DNA of 7,266 nt from Methanobacteriota archaeon (GTDB taxonomy: Archaea > Thermoplasmatota > Thermoplasmata > RBG-16-68-12): NCBI GenBank assembly GCA_005878415.1, contig VBMM01000118.1, positions 1 through 7,266 of the forward strand, in the 5' to 3' direction. Made by a program: the position numbers and the translations under genes. How positions within the stretch are numbered: position 1 is the first letter of the stretch; each line of letters opens with the position of its first letter. The notes below the pieces were generated by a model. The model was not told the origin of the DNA and ran no database searches. It saw only the letters and a list, made by a program, of their open reading frames with translations. This document shows, in pieces, positions 6,403 to 7,266 of the stretch.

Positions 6403-6956
6403 TCGCGTTCGTCACCGCGAACGAAGGGAAGTTCCGAGAGGTCTCCGCGAAGCTCTTGGACGCGGGCGTCCGGATCGTCCGGGAGGACCGCACCTACCCG
6501 GAGATCCAGACGGATCGGCTCGAGAAAGTCGTGCGGTTCGCCGCGACGGTCCTCGACGACCAGGTCCGCGGGGACTACCTCATCGACGACTCCGGCTTGT
6601 TCCTGGATGCCCTCGGCGGTTTCCCGGGCGTCTACTCGGCGTACGTCTACAAGCGCCTCGGGTGCGCCGGGATCCTCACGCTGTTGGACGGCGTGAGCGA
6701 CCGCGGCGCGGCGTTCCAGACGGTCTTGCTCCTGCGGCGAGGCGGAGACCATGAGGTCTTCCACGGCGAGACGCGCGGGACGATCGCGGACCGGGAGCGG
6801 GGCGCGGGCGGTTTCGGCTTCGACCCGATCTTCGTGCCGGAAGGCGCATCGAAGACGTTCGCGGAGATGTCCCTCTCCGAGAAGAACGCGATCTCGCACC
6901 GCGCGCGGGCTGTCGACGCGCTCGTCGCGCATCTCCGCGGGCCGAAGGAACCTTGA
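6399..6956 (+). CDS. XTP/dITP diphosphatase (RdgB/HAM1 family)
   Basis: This enzyme hydrolyses non-canonical purine triphosphates (XTP, ITP, dITP) to monophosphate and pyrophosphate, keeping deaminated bases out of DNA and RNA. The 185-residue length is standard for the family. Signatures are complete: TANEGK (6-11, the T/S-x-N-x-x-K motif), DDSGLFLDALGGFPGVYSA (63-81) with the metal/catalytic aspartates D63-D64, GFGFDPIFVPEG (138-149), KTFAEM (152-157) and SEKNAISHRARA (160-171). The GTG start at 6399 sits inside the Bud32 stop (GTGA, 4-nt overlap), and the purine-rich GGAACGAGGG (6381-6390) could help reinitiation, so the two are very probably cotranslated. A Bud32/Kae1-diphosphatase linkage recurs in archaeal genomes, to my knowledge. 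Codon use matches its neighbours. Confidence 0.94.
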   Translation: MIAFVTANEGKFREVSAKLLDAGVRIVREDRTYPEIQTDRLEKVVRFAATVLDDQVRGDYLIDDSGLFLDALGGFPGVYSAYVYKRLGCAGILTLLDGVSDRGAAFQTVLLLRRGGDHEVFHGETRGTIADRERGAGGFGFDPIFVPEGASKTFAEMSLSEKNAISHRARAVDALVAHLRGPKEP

Positions 6957-6987
6957 TTACGCCGTCCGAGGTTGCGCGGCGGAAGCC

Positions 6988-7266
6988 ATGGCCCGTCCGC
7001 GGATCGTGATCACGGGAGGCGCGGGATTCGTCGGCTCCCACCTCGCCGATGCGATCGCGCCGCATGCCGACGTCGTGATCGTGGACCACCTGCGGACCGG
7101 GAAGCGGGCGAACGTCGCCGGGGCGCTGAAGGCGGGCGCGCGGCTCGTGCGCCGCGATGTCCTGCGGGGCGATCTGCGGCCGATCTTCCGCCGCGCGGAC
7201 GTCGTGTACCACTTCGCGGCGAACCCCGAGGTCCGCCTGGGGAAGGCCGGGACGAAGTCCCACCTG
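6988..7266 (+). CDS. NAD-dependent epimerase/dehydratase, N-terminal part (cut by window end)
   Basis: The 93 visible codons form the start of an extended short-chain dehydrogenase. The Rossmann nucleotide-binding motif is TGGAGFVGSHLAD (residues 9-21, GxxGxxG). An acidic VDHLRTGKR at the end of β2 suits NAD(H), and YHFAANPEVRLG (near 75-86) is typical of UDP-glucose/UDP-galactose 4-epimerase-like sugar nucleotide enzymes. The catalytic YxxxK lies beyond the window, so the substrate cannot be named. ATG at 6988 is the natural start: the Rossmann strand begins three residues later. The 31-nt gap from the diphosphatase holds no strong Shine-Dalgarno. A weak AT-richer patch (TTGATTAC, 6953-6960) about 31 bp upstream might be a promoter, so this gene could be the last of the helicase operon or the first of a new sugar-nucleotide unit. 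Confidence 0.88.
   Translation, partial: MARPRIVITGGAGFVGSHLADAIAPHADVVIVDHLRTGKRANVAGALKAGARLVRRDVLRGDLRPIFRRADVVYHFAANPEVRLGKAGTKSHL

Overview
The window looks like chromosomal DNA from a high-GC archaeon, most plausibly in or near the Thermoplasmatota or another euryarchaeal-type lineage. The evidence is gene content: an archaeal hexulose-phosphate synthase/RraA fusion, an XPD-type Fe-S helicase, a stand-alone Bud32 kinase of the KEOPS complex next to an XTP/dITP diphosphatase, and an archaeal-style site-2 protease. TATA-like boxes also sit about 25-28 bp upstream of start codons, as expected for leaderless archaeal transcripts. The exact lineage is inference.

Layout. Bases 1-228 hold no convincing gene, only a short tandem-like repeat. 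Bases 229-855 encode an unrecognised polytopic membrane protein in DNA that is visibly less GC-rich than the rest. A clear TATA-like element (881-888) then drives a two-gene unit: the bifunctional 3-hexulose-6-phosphate synthase/RraA-like protein (913-2205) and, after a 4-nt gap, LarB (2210-2956), the first enzyme of nickel-pincer nucleotide synthesis. This unit converges with a minus-strand M50 site-2 protease (2957-3676). The two stop codons abut and form the palindrome TGATCA, leaving no intergenic base.

An AT-rich near-palindrome (3694-3705) in the divergent region upstream of the protease probably sets its real start. Rightward from there is a tightly packed probable operon: XPD/Rad3-like Fe-S helicase (3855-5750), Bud32 kinase (5764-6402), XTP/dITP diphosphatase (6399-6956, overlapping Bud32 by 4 nt) and an NAD-dependent sugar epimerase (from 6988, cut by the window end).

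How the genes work together. The left unit concerns C1/pentose phosphate chemistry and a cofactor branching from nicotinate dinucleotide. The right unit is informational housekeeping: DNA unwinding and repair, tRNA t6A modification (Bud32 regulates Kae1) and removal of deaminated purine nucleotides. The epimerase may begin a separate cell-surface sugar region. No mobile element, CRISPR array, rRNA or tRNA was seen. I found no convincing wholly new system. The points most worth a second look are the HPS-RraA/LarB pairing, altered motif residues in the RraA domain and in Bud32, and the promoter-to-start geometry.
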